43,322 bases of DNA, from NCBI RefSeq assembly GCF_010122465.1, contig NZ_WLZY01000017.1, positions 1-43,322 on the forward strand, given 5' to 3'. The notes below the pieces were generated by a model. It saw only the letters and a list, made by a program, of their open reading frames with translations. It was not told the DNA's origin and did no database searches. Positions 1 to 8,808 of this stretch are shown piece after piece. How positions within the stretch are numbered: position 1 is the stretch's first letter; each line of letters begins with the position of its first letter. The position numbers were made by a program, and so were the translations under genes. This DNA is from Phytoactinopolyspora mesophila (GTDB lineage: Bacteria; Actinomycetota; Actinomycetes; Jiangellales; Jiangellaceae).

Positions 1-127
1 CTTGAAGAAAGCTGCATCTTTCACTCAGACCGCGGCTCACAATATACTTCTGATAATTACAGCAAGAAGCTGAAGCAGCTTGGCATGCGGGCCTCACTTG
101 GCCGGACCGGGATTTGTTACGATAACG
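1..127 (+). pseudogene. IS3-family transposase, 5' part, cut by window edge and group II intron
   Basis: Frame 1 reads without a stop from the first base and gives an integrase-core segment with HSDRGSQYTS, which holds the second catalytic Asp of IS3-type DDE transposases, and ends in GICYDN. The reading stops at base 127, where a group II intron begins. The rest of the gene, with the third catalytic residue (E of LAES), resumes at 2057. The N-terminal part lies left of the window. Base composition is clearly less GC-rich than the neighbouring adnA gene, consistent with acquired DNA. The protein would catalyse cut-and-paste movement of the element, but it can be made only if the intron splices out. 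Confidence 0.85.
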
Positions 128-707
128 GTGTGCCACGAGCGCGCCAGAAGGAGGCAGCGTGAGCTGACTTTGACTGGTGTGGTGCTGCGTTGGTGATGGA
201 GGTAGGCCCTCCACGGTCGCTTTACAGGAAGAGGCCGTAAACCCCCGCGAGCTGCTGCGGTGAATGAGCCGTGGTGGTGAGCGTCGCGGAAAAGGCGCGC
301 CGTGGAGCGCGTCAGGTGAGGACCGAGAAGGTGAACGAGAGTGAACCACCGATGAGGTGTCGAAATAGCATAGTTGACATCAAAACCAGAGTCCCGTTGT
401 TGCTCTGGGAGCAGCCAGGAAGTTACCTGTCTACTGTCCTGGCGGTGTCCGGCATAGAGGTGGCACGAGCTCGGTCCAGGCGCCAGCGTGGAACGTGGGA
501 ACGCCTCGCTCCGACGTCGACCGCTTGTCGAGGGTCGAGAGGGAGAACTCCAAGCAGTAGAAGCTGTGAGGGGGAGAGTACCTGTGCGGAGCAGGCGGGC
601 GGACCGCCTCGTAGTAGTGATGATGTTCCTGTAATGGGGGCGGAGCGAAGGGGGCGGGTTGTCGGGAGTGCGCCGTTCGGCCAACCGGTCTATCCGGGAG
701 GAGCCGG

Positions 708-1991
708 GTGAGTGAACTCAAGGTGAAGGATAAACCGTTTGCCATTTCAAAGTGGTTGGTGTGGGAGGCATATAAGAAGGTCAAGGCCAACAAAGGCGCG
801 CCTGGAGTAGATGGTCAGGCGATCGAGGAGTTCGAACAGAAACTGGAAAGTAACTTGTATCGGCTCTGGAATCGCCTGTCCTCGGGAACGTATTTCCCGC
901 CTCCGGTGAAAGCTGTCGAGATACCGAAATCCGGTGGACGCGGAGTCCGTGTCCTAGGCATTCCGAGTGTGTCAGATCGCATCGCCCAGACAGCGGCCGC
1001 CATGATTCTGGAGGAGCGGGTGGAACCCATATTCCATCCAGATTCTTATGGTTATCGCCCTGGACGATCGGCTCTGGACGCGATTGGGGTGTGCCGGGAA
1101 CGTTGTTGGAAGTATGGCTGGGTGATTGATTTGGATGTCCAGGCCTTTTTCGACAACGTCGATCATGCCCTGCTTGTACGGGCTGTCGAGCGGCATCTGG
1201 ACGCGGAAACCCGGTGGGTGTTGTTGTATGTCCAACGGTGGCTGGTTGCGCCGTTGCAGACAGCAGACGGCACGCTTCAGGCGCGGGATCGGGGAACCCC
1301 TCAGGGATCTGCGATTTCTCCCGTCTTGGCGAATCTGTTCATGCACTACGCGTTCGACACGTGGCTGTCGCGGGAACATCCGCGGGTCGCGTTCGAACGA
1401 TACTGTGATGACGCGGTGGTTCATTGCGTCAGCCAGAACCACGCGCAGCGGGTTCTGGCTGACCTGCGGTTGCGGATGGAAGAGGTCGGGTTGCGCTTGC
1501 ATCCTGACAAGACGCGGATCGTGCACTGCCAGGACGCGCGTCGCCCGGGTGCTCATCAGCACACGAGCTTCACGTTCCTGGGCTACACGTTCCGTCCGCG
1601 ACTGGCAAAGAACCACGAGGGCACCCACTTCGTGGGGTTCATTCCAGCGGTCAGCCGAGACGCCCTGACCTCAATGGGCGGGGTCGTGCGTTCGTGGCAC
1701 ATCGGCCGACACAGTGACCTTTCCTTGAACGACCTCGCGGAAAAGATCAACCCGGTCGTTCGAGGTTGGATCAACTATTACGGGCGGTTCTACAAGTCCG
1801 CGTTGATCCCCTTCCTACAGCGCCTCAACGTACTTTTGGTGCGTTGGGCCTGCCGAAAATTCAAACGGTTTCGTCGACGTCCCAAATGGGCGCGGGAGTT
1901 CCTTGCGGGTGTAGCTCGCCGGGAACCATCCCTATTCGTACACTGGGCCTTCGGCGTTAAACCCTCCAGCTCGACAATGGGAGCCGTGTAA
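708..1991 (+). CDS. ltrA: Group II intron reverse transcriptase/maturase
   Basis: This 427-aa protein copies the intron RNA into DNA during retrohoming and assists splicing as a maturase. The GTG start has GGGAGGA (696-702) at good spacing. Reverse transcriptase blocks are visible in order: KGAPGVDG near the N-terminus, SYGYRPGRSALDA, DLDVQAFFDNVDH, GTPQGSAISPVLANLFM and the active-site block RYCDDAVVH, where the usual YADD is YCDD. A maturase (GIIM) region follows with FLGYTF, INPVVRGWINYYGRF and a C-terminal FVHWAFG. No HNH endonuclease domain follows, so insertion would rely on reverse splicing at single-stranded or replication-associated targets. The stop codon lies inside the domain V RNA. 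The frame is open and all catalytic Asp residues are present, so it looks functional. Confidence 0.93.
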   Translation: MSELKVKDKPFAISKWLVWEAYKKVKANKGAPGVDGQAIEEFEQKLESNLYRLWNRLSSGTYFPPPVKAVEIPKSGGRGVRVLGIPSVSDRIAQTAAAMILEERVEPIFHPDSYGYRPGRSALDAIGVCRERCWKYGWVIDLDVQAFFDNVDHALLVRAVERHLDAETRWVLLYVQRWLVAPLQTADGTLQARDRGTPQGSAISPVLANLFMHYAFDTWLSREHPRVAFERYCDDAVVHCVSQNHAQRVLADLRLRMEEVGLRLHPDKTRIVHCQDARRPGAHQHTSFTFLGYTFRPRLAKNHEGTHFVGFIPAVSRDALTSMGGVVRSWHIGRHSDLSLNDLAEKINPVVRGWINYYGRFYKSALIPFLQRLNVLLVRWACRKFKRFRRRPKWAREFLAGVARREPSLFVHWAFGVKPSSSTMGAV

Positions 1992-2014
1992 ATCGAGAGG
2001 TTTACGCACGGTTC
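1981..2014 (+). ncRNA. Group II intron domain V
   Basis: A 34-nt hairpin with the classical GAGCCGT...ACGGTTC ends and a GAGA-type tetraloop region (CGAGAG). It is the catalytic core of the ribozyme. It overlaps the last 11 bases of the reverse transcriptase gene, including its TAA stop. Confidence 0.88.
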
Positions 2015-2054
2015 TACGAGAGCCTGGGGGTGTGATTCCCCCGGGCTACTCACC

Positions 2055-2254
2055 CGCTCGCTGAATCCTTCAATTCCATGTTGAAGATCGAACGTGTCTA
2101 TCGTCACGTGTATCCGACACGGAAGAAGGCCCAGAAAGATATTGCCAATTACATCGAGGTGTTCTATAATCGTAAACGAATCCATTCAGGGATCGACTAC
2201 AAGACTCCGCAAGAAGTCCGCAACGAATACCTGAATCGGCAGCTCGCAGCGTAA
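2055..2254 (+). pseudogene. IS3-family transposase, 3' exon
   Basis: From 2057 the frame reads LAESFNSMLKIERVY and continues to the TAA at 2252-2254. LAES carries the third catalytic residue (Glu) of the DDE triad, and the segment ends with the family's YNRKRIHSGIDYKTP stretch. With the intron removed (bases 128-2054) it joins in frame to the 1-127 fragment as YDN-A-LAES. The pair is therefore an intact transposase C-terminal half interrupted by an intron, not a decayed copy. No inverted repeat of the insertion sequence could be fixed with confidence downstream. Confidence 0.82.
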
Positions 2255-2422
2255 CCGTCCGCAAATGGAGCGGTCCGGAAAGCTCCGGGCAGCCCACAAT
2301 CCACCCACGGACACGACAGAAGCGCCTCATTTAGGTGGGAGGGCGTGGGGTCTGTCGGTGGTCGATGGTGGGATGGGCATGTCGAACAGTCCGACGGGTT
2401 CAGCGTGAAGGGAGCTGCCGGC

Positions 2423-5400
2423 GTGAGGACATCTGAGGTGCGCCTGGTTCGCCCCAAGCGCGCACCGGTCGGGGCGCCGTCGCTCGATGAATCGCAACGC
2501 CGGGTGGTCGAGTACCGGGGCGGTCCGCTGCTGGTCCTGGCCGGTCCGGGTACCGGGAAGACCACAACGCTGATCGAAGCCGTGGCGCACCGGGTCGAAC
2601 ACGACGGCTTGGATCCCGAGCAGGTACTCGTCCTGACCTTCAGCCGCCGCGCGGCCGCTGAGCTGCGTGAACGCATTGCCCGGCGGTTAGAACGCACGGT
2701 CCGTGAGCCGCTGGCCCGCACGTTCCACTCATATGCGTTCGGGCTGTTGCGCCGGGAGGCCGTACACAGCGGCGACGCCACCCCACGGCTGATCTCCGGT
2801 GCGGAGCAGGACCTCCTGGTCCGCGATCTGCTGCGTGGCGACGTGGAGGAGCTCGGCGCCGGGTACTGGCCGCGAAAGCTGCATCGAGCCCTGCTGACCA
2901 GAGGGTTCGCCAGAGAGCTCCGCGACTTGCTGATGCGCGCGGCAGAGCGCGGGCTGAGCCCGGACGACCTCGCTGAGATCGGCCGGCGGCATGGCCGGGA
3001 GGACTGGGTCGCGGCAGCCAGGTTCGCGCACCAGTATTCCGGGGTGACGGCGCTGCGCAATCCGCCCTCCTACGACCAAGCCGAACTCGTCCGCTCGGCC
3101 TCCGGCCTGCTACGCGAAGATCCGGAGCTGCTGGCTCGGGAACGGGCCGCACGCCGGCTCGTGGTGGTGGACGAGTACCAGGATTCTGATCCAGCCCAGG
3201 AAGAGCTGCTGTACCTGCTCACCGGCGGTGGCCGAGACCTGCTGGTAGTGGGCGACCCCGACCAGTCCATCTACGGGTTTCGCGGCGCCGAAGTCGATGG
3301 CCTGCGCCGCTTCCCGGACCGTTTTCCCTCCGCCGACGGCCGGCCGGCGCCGGTTTTCACCCTGAGCCATTCCCGACGCTGCGGTCCGGGCCTGCTGGAA
3401 GCGTCGCGACGGGTCGCCACCCGGCTCGGCGGTCAGTACAAACATCGGCAGCTACAGGCGGCCGACCCGTATGCCCCGGCGGATGTCTCCGTGCATGTGC
3501 TCAGCAGCCCGAGCCAGGAAGCGGCCTTCATAGCCGCGAGGCTGCGCGAGGCCCATCTGATGCACGGTGTTCCTTGGTCGTCCATGGCCGTCTTGGTACG
3601 TGCGTCGGCGTCCATACCCGTGTTGCGGCGGGCCCTGATCGGAGCGGGCGTGCCAGCCAGAGTCAGGCTCGAGGAGATCCCGCTGGTGGACCAGCCGGCG
3701 GTGCGGGCGCTGCTGTGCATGTCTGACGTCGCCATCGATGCTCGCAAGCTCGATCAGGAGCTGGCTTTCGACTTGGTCACCGGACCGTTCGGTGGTGCTG
3801 ATCCACTGGTGCTGCGGCGGCTGCGTCAAGAGTTGCGGCACCACGAACTCGCAGCCGGCGGTGGCCGTGCCTCGGGAGAGCTGTTGGTGGAAGCGCTCGA
3901 GCAACCGGCGGTGCTCGTTCCGCTCGATGACGCTGCCGTCGCCCCGGCCGCGCAGATCGGCCGGCTGATCGCCGCCGGCCGCGAAGCCGCAGAAACGCCC
4001 GGCGCCACCGCTGAGGACGTCCTGTGGGCGGTGTGGTCGGCTTCGGGCCTTGGCCGCCGCTGGGCGCGTACGGCGCTGTCCGGTGGCCGCGCCGGGCAGG
4101 CCGCCGACCGTGACCTCGATTCCGTGCTGGCACTGTTCGACGCGGCTGCGCGGTATGTCGACCGGATGCCGGGCGCCGGGCCGGCCGGTTTTCTCGAACA
4201 CATTCGGGGCCAGCAGATCCCGTCCGATTCGCTCACCGGCGGGCCGGGCCGAGGCGAGTCAGCTGACACCGTGACGGTGCTGACGGCGCATGCCGCCAAG
4301 GGGCTGGAGTGGGATGTCGTCGCAGTGCCGGGGGTACAGGAAGGAGTCTGGCCCGACCTTCGCGAACGCGGCAGCCTGCTGGGCACAGAAGAGCTGGTGG
4401 ACATCGTCGCCCGCCGGGACGCCTCCGCTGTCACGAGAGCCAGCGCCAGGCTGGCCGAAGAGCGCCGGCTGTTCTACGTCGCCGTGACACGTGCCCGCCG
4501 GCGTCTGGTCGTCACTGCCGTGTCCAACGAAGACGAACAACCGTCCAGATTCCTCGACGATCTCGACCCGCTGTCTGCCGACGCTCCGCCTGAGCGGGTG
4601 GTGGAGCAGCCAGGACGAGGGCTCAATCTGTCGTCGCTGACTGCCGAGCTGCGCCGCACCGTGTGCGACCCCGCCGAGTCGTTGGCCCGCCGGCAGGCCG
4701 CGGCGGTGCATCTGAACCGGCTGGCGGCCGAGGGTGTACCGCAGGCGGATCCGGATCAGTGGTACGGGCTGCGCGAGCTGTCGGTGGCCGATCCGGTGGT
4801 CGAACCGGGCGAGCCGGTGCGGGTCTCGCCGTCGAAAGTTGAGGAGTTCAACCGATGTGAGCTTCGCTGGTTGCTCAAGTCGTGTGGCGCCACCGATTCC
4901 GACATGACCCGCGCCGGCGTTGGATCCCTGGTACACGACCTCGCCGAGAAAGCTGTGACCCACCAGTGGTCCGAGCAAGCCATGCTCGTCGAGCTCGACC
5001 GCGCCTGGCCGGGCATCGACGCCGGCGAGGGGTGGGTGGCCGCGCGGGAGTACCAGCGGGTGCGGGAGATGATTCAGCGGCTTGCGCGCTGGATGCAGGC
5101 GAATCCGCGCCGGCTGGTCGGTGTGGAGCTCGACTTCGACGTTCAGGTGGGGCGTGCCCGCTTGGTGGGCCGGGTGGACCGGCTCGATGCCGACGACGAC
5201 GGCCGCCTCGTCGTCGTCGACTACAAGACTGGCAAGAGCGCGCCCACCGCTGCCGAGATGAACGAGCACGCCCAGCTCGCCGTCTACCAGGTGGCCGTGG
5301 AGGAAGGTGCTTTTGACGAAGCAGCCGGGGGCCGACGGCGCTCCGGTGGGGCCAGCCTGGTACAGCTGGGTAAGCCGTCCCGGGGCGAGGCCCGCGAACA

Positions 5401-5578
5401 GCGCCAGTCCCCGCTGGCCGATGCGGATGAATCGCGGTGGGCTCACAAGCTGCTGGAACAGACCGCCGACGGCATGGCGCAGCCGGTGTTTCATGCCCGG
5501 CGCGGCCAGTGGTGCGGGTTCTGTCCGGCCCGGCCGTCGTGCCCGGTCTTCCCCGAGGGTGAGCAGGTGACCTCGTGA
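2423..5578 (+). CDS. adnA: AdnA-type subunit of the AdnAB helicase-nuclease
   Basis: One half of the heterodimeric AdnAB motor-nuclease that resects double-strand DNA ends. The 1051-aa protein starts at GTG 2423, chosen for AAGGGA at 2408-2413; a longer GTG frame from 2345 has a weak site. UvrD-like motor: Walker A GPGTGKT (residues 41-47), DEYQD (250-254), GDPDQSIYGFRGA, AAKGLEWD (~620) and VAVTRARRR. RecB-family nuclease domain: GRVD (Asp919) and DYKTGK (Asp933, Lys935). Four cysteines in the spacing of Fe-S nucleases bracket it: C812 and C1031, C1034, C1040. The gene overlaps adnB by four bases (GTGA), so the two are translationally coupled. It lies first of the pair, as adnA does in mycobacteria. 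The subunit assignment rests on order and on the Cys cluster. Confidence 0.88.
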   Translation: MRTSEVRLVRPKRAPVGAPSLDESQRRVVEYRGGPLLVLAGPGTGKTTTLIEAVAHRVEHDGLDPEQVLVLTFSRRAAAELRERIARRLERTVREPLARTFHSYAFGLLRREAVHSGDATPRLISGAEQDLLVRDLLRGDVEELGAGYWPRKLHRALLTRGFARELRDLLMRAAERGLSPDDLAEIGRRHGREDWVAAARFAHQYSGVTALRNPPSYDQAELVRSASGLLREDPELLARERAARRLVVVDEYQDSDPAQEELLYLLTGGGRDLLVVGDPDQSIYGFRGAEVDGLRRFPDRFPSADGRPAPVFTLSHSRRCGPGLLEASRRVATRLGGQYKHRQLQAADPYAPADVSVHVLSSPSQEAAFIAARLREAHLMHGVPWSSMAVLVRASASIPVLRRALIGAGVPARVRLEEIPLVDQPAVRALLCMSDVAIDARKLDQELAFDLVTGPFGGADPLVLRRLRQELRHHELAAGGGRASGELLVEALEQPAVLVPLDDAAVAPAAQIGRLIAAGREAAETPGATAEDVLWAVWSASGLGRRWARTALSGGRAGQAADRDLDSVLALFDAAARYVDRMPGAGPAGFLEHIRGQQIPSDSLTGGPGRGESADTVTVLTAHAAKGLEWDVVAVPGVQEGVWPDLRERGSLLGTEELVDIVARRDASAVTRASARLAEERRLFYVAVTRARRRLVVTAVSNEDEQPSRFLDDLDPLSADAPPERVVEQPGRGLNLSSLTAELRRTVCDPAESLARRQAAAVHLNRLAAEGVPQADPDQWYGLRELSVADPVVEPGEPVRVSPSKVEEFNRCELRWLLKSCGATDSDMTRAGVGSLVHDLAEKAVTHQWSEQAMLVELDRAWPGIDAGEGWVAAREYQRVREMIQRLARWMQANPRRLVGVELDFDVQVGRARLVGRVDRLDADDDGRLVVVDYKTGKSAPTAAEMNEHAQLAVYQVAVEEGAFDEAAGGRRRSGGASLVQLGKPSRGEAREQRQSPLADADESRWAHKLLEQTADGMAQPVFHARRGQWCGFCPARPSCPVFPEGEQVTS

Positions 5579-8500
5579 AGATCACACCGGGTGAGCTGGC
5601 CCGGAGGCTCGACCAACCGGAGCCGACGCCGGAACAGACCGCCGCGATCGCTGCCCCGCTCGAACCAGGCGTGATCATCGCCGGAGCGGGATCGGGCAAG
5701 ACCGAGACCATGGCGGCGCGAGTCGTGTGGCTCGTGGCCAACGGGCTGGTCCGGCCTGAGCAAGTGCTGGGACTCACCTTCACCCGCAAAGCGGCGCGAG
5801 AACTGGCGGCGCGGGTACGACGGCGGCTGCAGCAGCTGGCGGCGCGCGGCATCATCGACGCCGCCGACGGGCTCCTCGACGGCGAGCCAACGGTAGCCAC
5901 CTACGACGCCTACGCAGGCCGGATCGTCGCGGAACATGCGTTGCGGCTGGGCCGCGAACCTGGGGCGCGGCTGATCACCGAGGCCGAGGCGTGGCAGTAC
6001 TCCCAGCGAGTAGTGTCCACCTACGACGGCCCCATGGACGCCGTCGAGTACGCCCCCTCCACCGTGGTCGCCAAGGTACTTGCGCTGCATGGCGAGCTGG
6101 CCGGGCATCTTGTCGCTCCCGACCAGCTCGGTGCCTATGCCGCAGGCCTCCGGGCAGAGATCGAGGCCCGTCCGCGGGCCAAAGGGCAGCGAACCAAGGC
6201 CGATGTCTACGCCGACGTCGACAAGGCACTCAACGTGCAGGATGCCCGTGCCGCCATGATGCCGCTGGTCACGGCGTTCCGGGAACGTAAGCGTCTGGAC
6301 GAGGTCGTCGATTTCGCCGACCAAGCAGAACTCGCGGCGGTGCTGGCAGACACCTTCCCCGAGGTAGGCGAGACCGAGAGCGCGGCGTACCGCGTGGTGT
6401 TACTCGACGAGTACCAGGACACCAGTCATACCCAGCTGGTTCTGCTGCGGGCGTTGTTCGGCGGGGGACACCCTGTCACAGCTGTGGGTGATCCCTGCCA
6501 GTCCATCTATGGCTGGCGCGGGGCCAGCGCGGGGACGCTCTCGTCGTTCCGGCGCCAGTTCCCGAACGCGCGCGACGAGCCGGCCCGGCTGGATTCGCTG
6601 ACCACCAGTTTCCGCAATGGCGCGCAGATTCTCGAGGTGGCGAACCAGCTGTCGGAGCCGCTGCGCCAAGAAGGCATGGAGGTGCCCGAACTCTCGGCTT
6701 TCAGTGGGCTGCCTGCCAGTGATGTCGTCGTCGGCCTGCATCTCACCGTGGAAGACGAAGCCGCCGATGTCGCCCGTCGGGCGCGGGCTTTCTGGGATGC
6801 TTCACCGCCTGGCCGCTCGGTGGCGGTACTCGTACGTAACCGCAGCCAGATTCCTCGTCTCGAAACAGCCTTGCGGGCCGTCGATCTCCCGGTCGAGGTC
6901 GTGGGCGTGGGCGGTCTGCTCGCCACCCCGGAAGTCGGTGATGTCGTCGCCACCTTGCGGGTGATCTCCGATCCAGGCCGTGGCGATGCGCTCATGCGGC
7001 TGCTGACCGGTGCACGCTGGCGGATTGGGCCACGCGATCTCGACGCGCTGGCACGGTGGGCTCGCCGGCTCGACGGCCCGCGCAGCCGGCTCGAGGCGCC
7101 GGACACAGCGGCCCCGGACGAGATCGACCAGCTCAGCATCGTCGACGCGCTGGACGCGCTGCCTGGGCCGCAGTGGTTCTCCGAAGAGGGGTACCGGAGG
7201 CTGTCCGAGCTGGCCGACGAACTGCGTGGGCTCCGGCGTCGCGCTGGGCAGTCCCTGACCGAGCTGGTGCACGACGTCGAATGGGTACTCGGCCTCGATG
7301 TTGAGGTCGCCGCGCGCCGGGGCCCGGGTGGCCGGGTCAACCTGGACCGTTTTCTCGACGTCGCCTCGGAGTTCGAGGGCACCGCGCAGACCGCTACCCT
7401 TCCGGCATTTCTGGCCTATCTCGAGGCTGCCGAGACCGCCGAGCGCGGGTTGGCCCCGGGGGAAGTGGAAGTCTCTGGAGACCGGGTTCAGGTTCTCACC
7501 GTCCACGGTGCCAAAGGCCTCGAATGGGACGCCGTCTTCGTCACCGGGATGGTCGAGGGCATCTTCCCGGCGGGACGCGACAAGGACAAGGCCTGGCTCG
7601 GTGATCCCGGCGAGCTGCCCTATCCGCTGCGAGGCGACGCGACCGCCCTGCCGCGCCTGGACGTCGCCGGCGCCAAAGACCAGAAAGAGGTCAAGGAGGC
7701 GGTCGAGCACTTCATGGTCGAAGCCGCCGAGGCCGGCCGGCTGGAAGAACGCAGGCTTGCGTACGTGGCCGTGACTCGCGCGCGGTCCTTGCTAGTGTGT
7801 AGTGGGTACCGGTGGGACGACGCGGTACGGGCTCGTGAGGTGTCCCCGTTCCTGAACGAGATCCGTGCGGCCTGCGGCAAGGGTGCGGGCGAGATCGCCG
7901 TCTGGACCGATGAGCCGGGCGAGGACAACCCGCTGCTGGCTGGCGAGCAGCTGTGGCCGTGGCCGTACGATCCCCTGGGTGCGCGGCGGGCAGTGCTAGA
8001 AGAAGGCGCGGCGCTGGTGCGGGAGACGGCGCGCAGCGAGCTCGATCTCGAGACGGCCGCGGCGATGGCCGAGTGGGACGACGAAGTCACCCGGTTGCTG
8101 GGGGAACGTGAACGGCAGCGGCAGGACCGCCGGATCGAGATCGACTTGCCGGGCCACCTGTCGGTTTCCCAGCTGGTCAGACTTCGGGAGAACCCGGATG
8201 GCCTGGCCCGCGAACTGCGCCGGCCGGTGCCCCGCGCGCCCGCGCCATTGGCCCGGCGGGGAACCCTGTTTCATACCTGGCTCGAGACCCGCTGGGGCTC
8301 GCCGCGGCTGGTGGATATCGACGAGCTGCCCGGCTCCGCTGACGAAGGCGCGGCTCCTGATCGCGAGATCGCCGAACTCCAGGACGCATTCCTGGCCTCT
8401 GAGTGGGCGGAACGCACGCCAGCAGAGGTGGAGGCACCCTTCGAGTTGCTGGTCGGCGGCGTGCTGCTGCGTGGTCGGGTCGATGCCGTCTTCAATGTCG

Positions 8501-8757
8501 AAGGCGGTGGCGTCGAGGTCGTGGACTGGAAGACGGGCCGGCCGCCGAAAGATGCGGCCGACGAAGCCGTGAAGACCGTCCAGCTGGCTGCCTACCGGCT
8601 GGCTTTCGCCCGGCTTCGGGGCCTTCCCGTCGAGCAAGTGGGCGCCGCGTTCCATTACGTGCGGGAGAACTTCACGTTGCGCCCGGCTGATCTCCTCGGT
8701 GAAGGCGAGCTGGAAGCGCTGGTCACAGACGTGCCGTCGCCCACGGAGATGTCCTGA
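5575..8757 (+). CDS. adnB: AdnB-type subunit of the AdnAB helicase-nuclease
   Basis: Second AdnAB subunit (1060 aa), the partner motor and nuclease in end resection. The GTG start lies inside the adnA stop (GTGA overlap). SF1A helicase motifs: Walker A GAGSGKT (37-43), LTFTRKAARELAARV, LDEYQDTSHTQ (Asp278), GDPCQSIYGWRGAS, VHGAKGLEWDAVF and AYVAVTRARS. The C-terminal RecB-family nuclease has RGTLFHTWLE, GRVDAVF (Asp970), VVDWKTGRP (Asp984, Lys986) and QLAAYRLAF. Unlike AdnA it has no C-terminal four-cysteine cluster, so the complex would carry one Fe-S nuclease and one plain nuclease. All motor and nuclease residues are present. The next gene is only 51 bp away but has no visible ribosome site, so it may be transcribed separately. 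Confidence 0.9.
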   Translation: MKITPGELARRLDQPEPTPEQTAAIAAPLEPGVIIAGAGSGKTETMAARVVWLVANGLVRPEQVLGLTFTRKAARELAARVRRRLQQLAARGIIDAADGLLDGEPTVATYDAYAGRIVAEHALRLGREPGARLITEAEAWQYSQRVVSTYDGPMDAVEYAPSTVVAKVLALHGELAGHLVAPDQLGAYAAGLRAEIEARPRAKGQRTKADVYADVDKALNVQDARAAMMPLVTAFRERKRLDEVVDFADQAELAAVLADTFPEVGETESAAYRVVLLDEYQDTSHTQLVLLRALFGGGHPVTAVGDPCQSIYGWRGASAGTLSSFRRQFPNARDEPARLDSLTTSFRNGAQILEVANQLSEPLRQEGMEVPELSAFSGLPASDVVVGLHLTVEDEAADVARRARAFWDASPPGRSVAVLVRNRSQIPRLETALRAVDLPVEVVGVGGLLATPEVGDVVATLRVISDPGRGDALMRLLTGARWRIGPRDLDALARWARRLDGPRSRLEAPDTAAPDEIDQLSIVDALDALPGPQWFSEEGYRRLSELADELRGLRRRAGQSLTELVHDVEWVLGLDVEVAARRGPGGRVNLDRFLDVASEFEGTAQTATLPAFLAYLEAAETAERGLAPGEVEVSGDRVQVLTVHGAKGLEWDAVFVTGMVEGIFPAGRDKDKAWLGDPGELPYPLRGDATALPRLDVAGAKDQKEVKEAVEHFMVEAAEAGRLEERRLAYVAVTRARSLLVCSGYRWDDAVRAREVSPFLNEIRAACGKGAGEIAVWTDEPGEDNPLLAGEQLWPWPYDPLGARRAVLEEGAALVRETARSELDLETAAAMAEWDDEVTRLLGERERQRQDRRIEIDLPGHLSVSQLVRLRENPDGLARELRRPVPRAPAPLARRGTLFHTWLETRWGSPRLVDIDELPGSADEGAAPDREIAELQDAFLASEWAERTPAEVEAPFELLVGGVLLRGRVDAVFNVEGGGVEVVDWKTGRPPKDAADEAVKTVQLAAYRLAFARLRGLPVEQVGAAFHYVRENFTLRPADLLGEGELEALVTDVPSPTEMS

Positions 8758-8808
8758 GTGCGAGACGACCGTTGATCTTTGCGACGATTACCGGAACACT
8801 GACCTATC

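Larger units (their letters stand above)
128..2054 (+). mobile_element. Group II intron inserted in the IS3 transposase gene
   Basis: The 5' end reads GTGTGCC, a typical group II start. Domain I holds a hairpin (stem CCAGAG 386-391 / CTCTGG 403-408) whose loop carries CGTTGT (395-400). This pairs with ATAACG (122-127), the last six exon bases, allowing one G-U pair, as expected for EBS1-IBS1. The reverse transcriptase gene sits in domain IV. Domain V is 1981-2014. In domain VI (2018-2051), A2048 bulges between GGCT and CTC and is the likely branch point. I place the 3' end at 2054, because this puts the branch A seven bases from the end and restores the transposase reading DN-A-LAES. An end at 2053 is also possible but would shift the frame. 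Confidence 0.88.

Noticed and set aside
2345..2422. Longer N-terminus for AdnA from GTG 2345
   Set aside because: The first 26 residues are low-quality sequence, and the ribosome site fits GTG 2423 much better.
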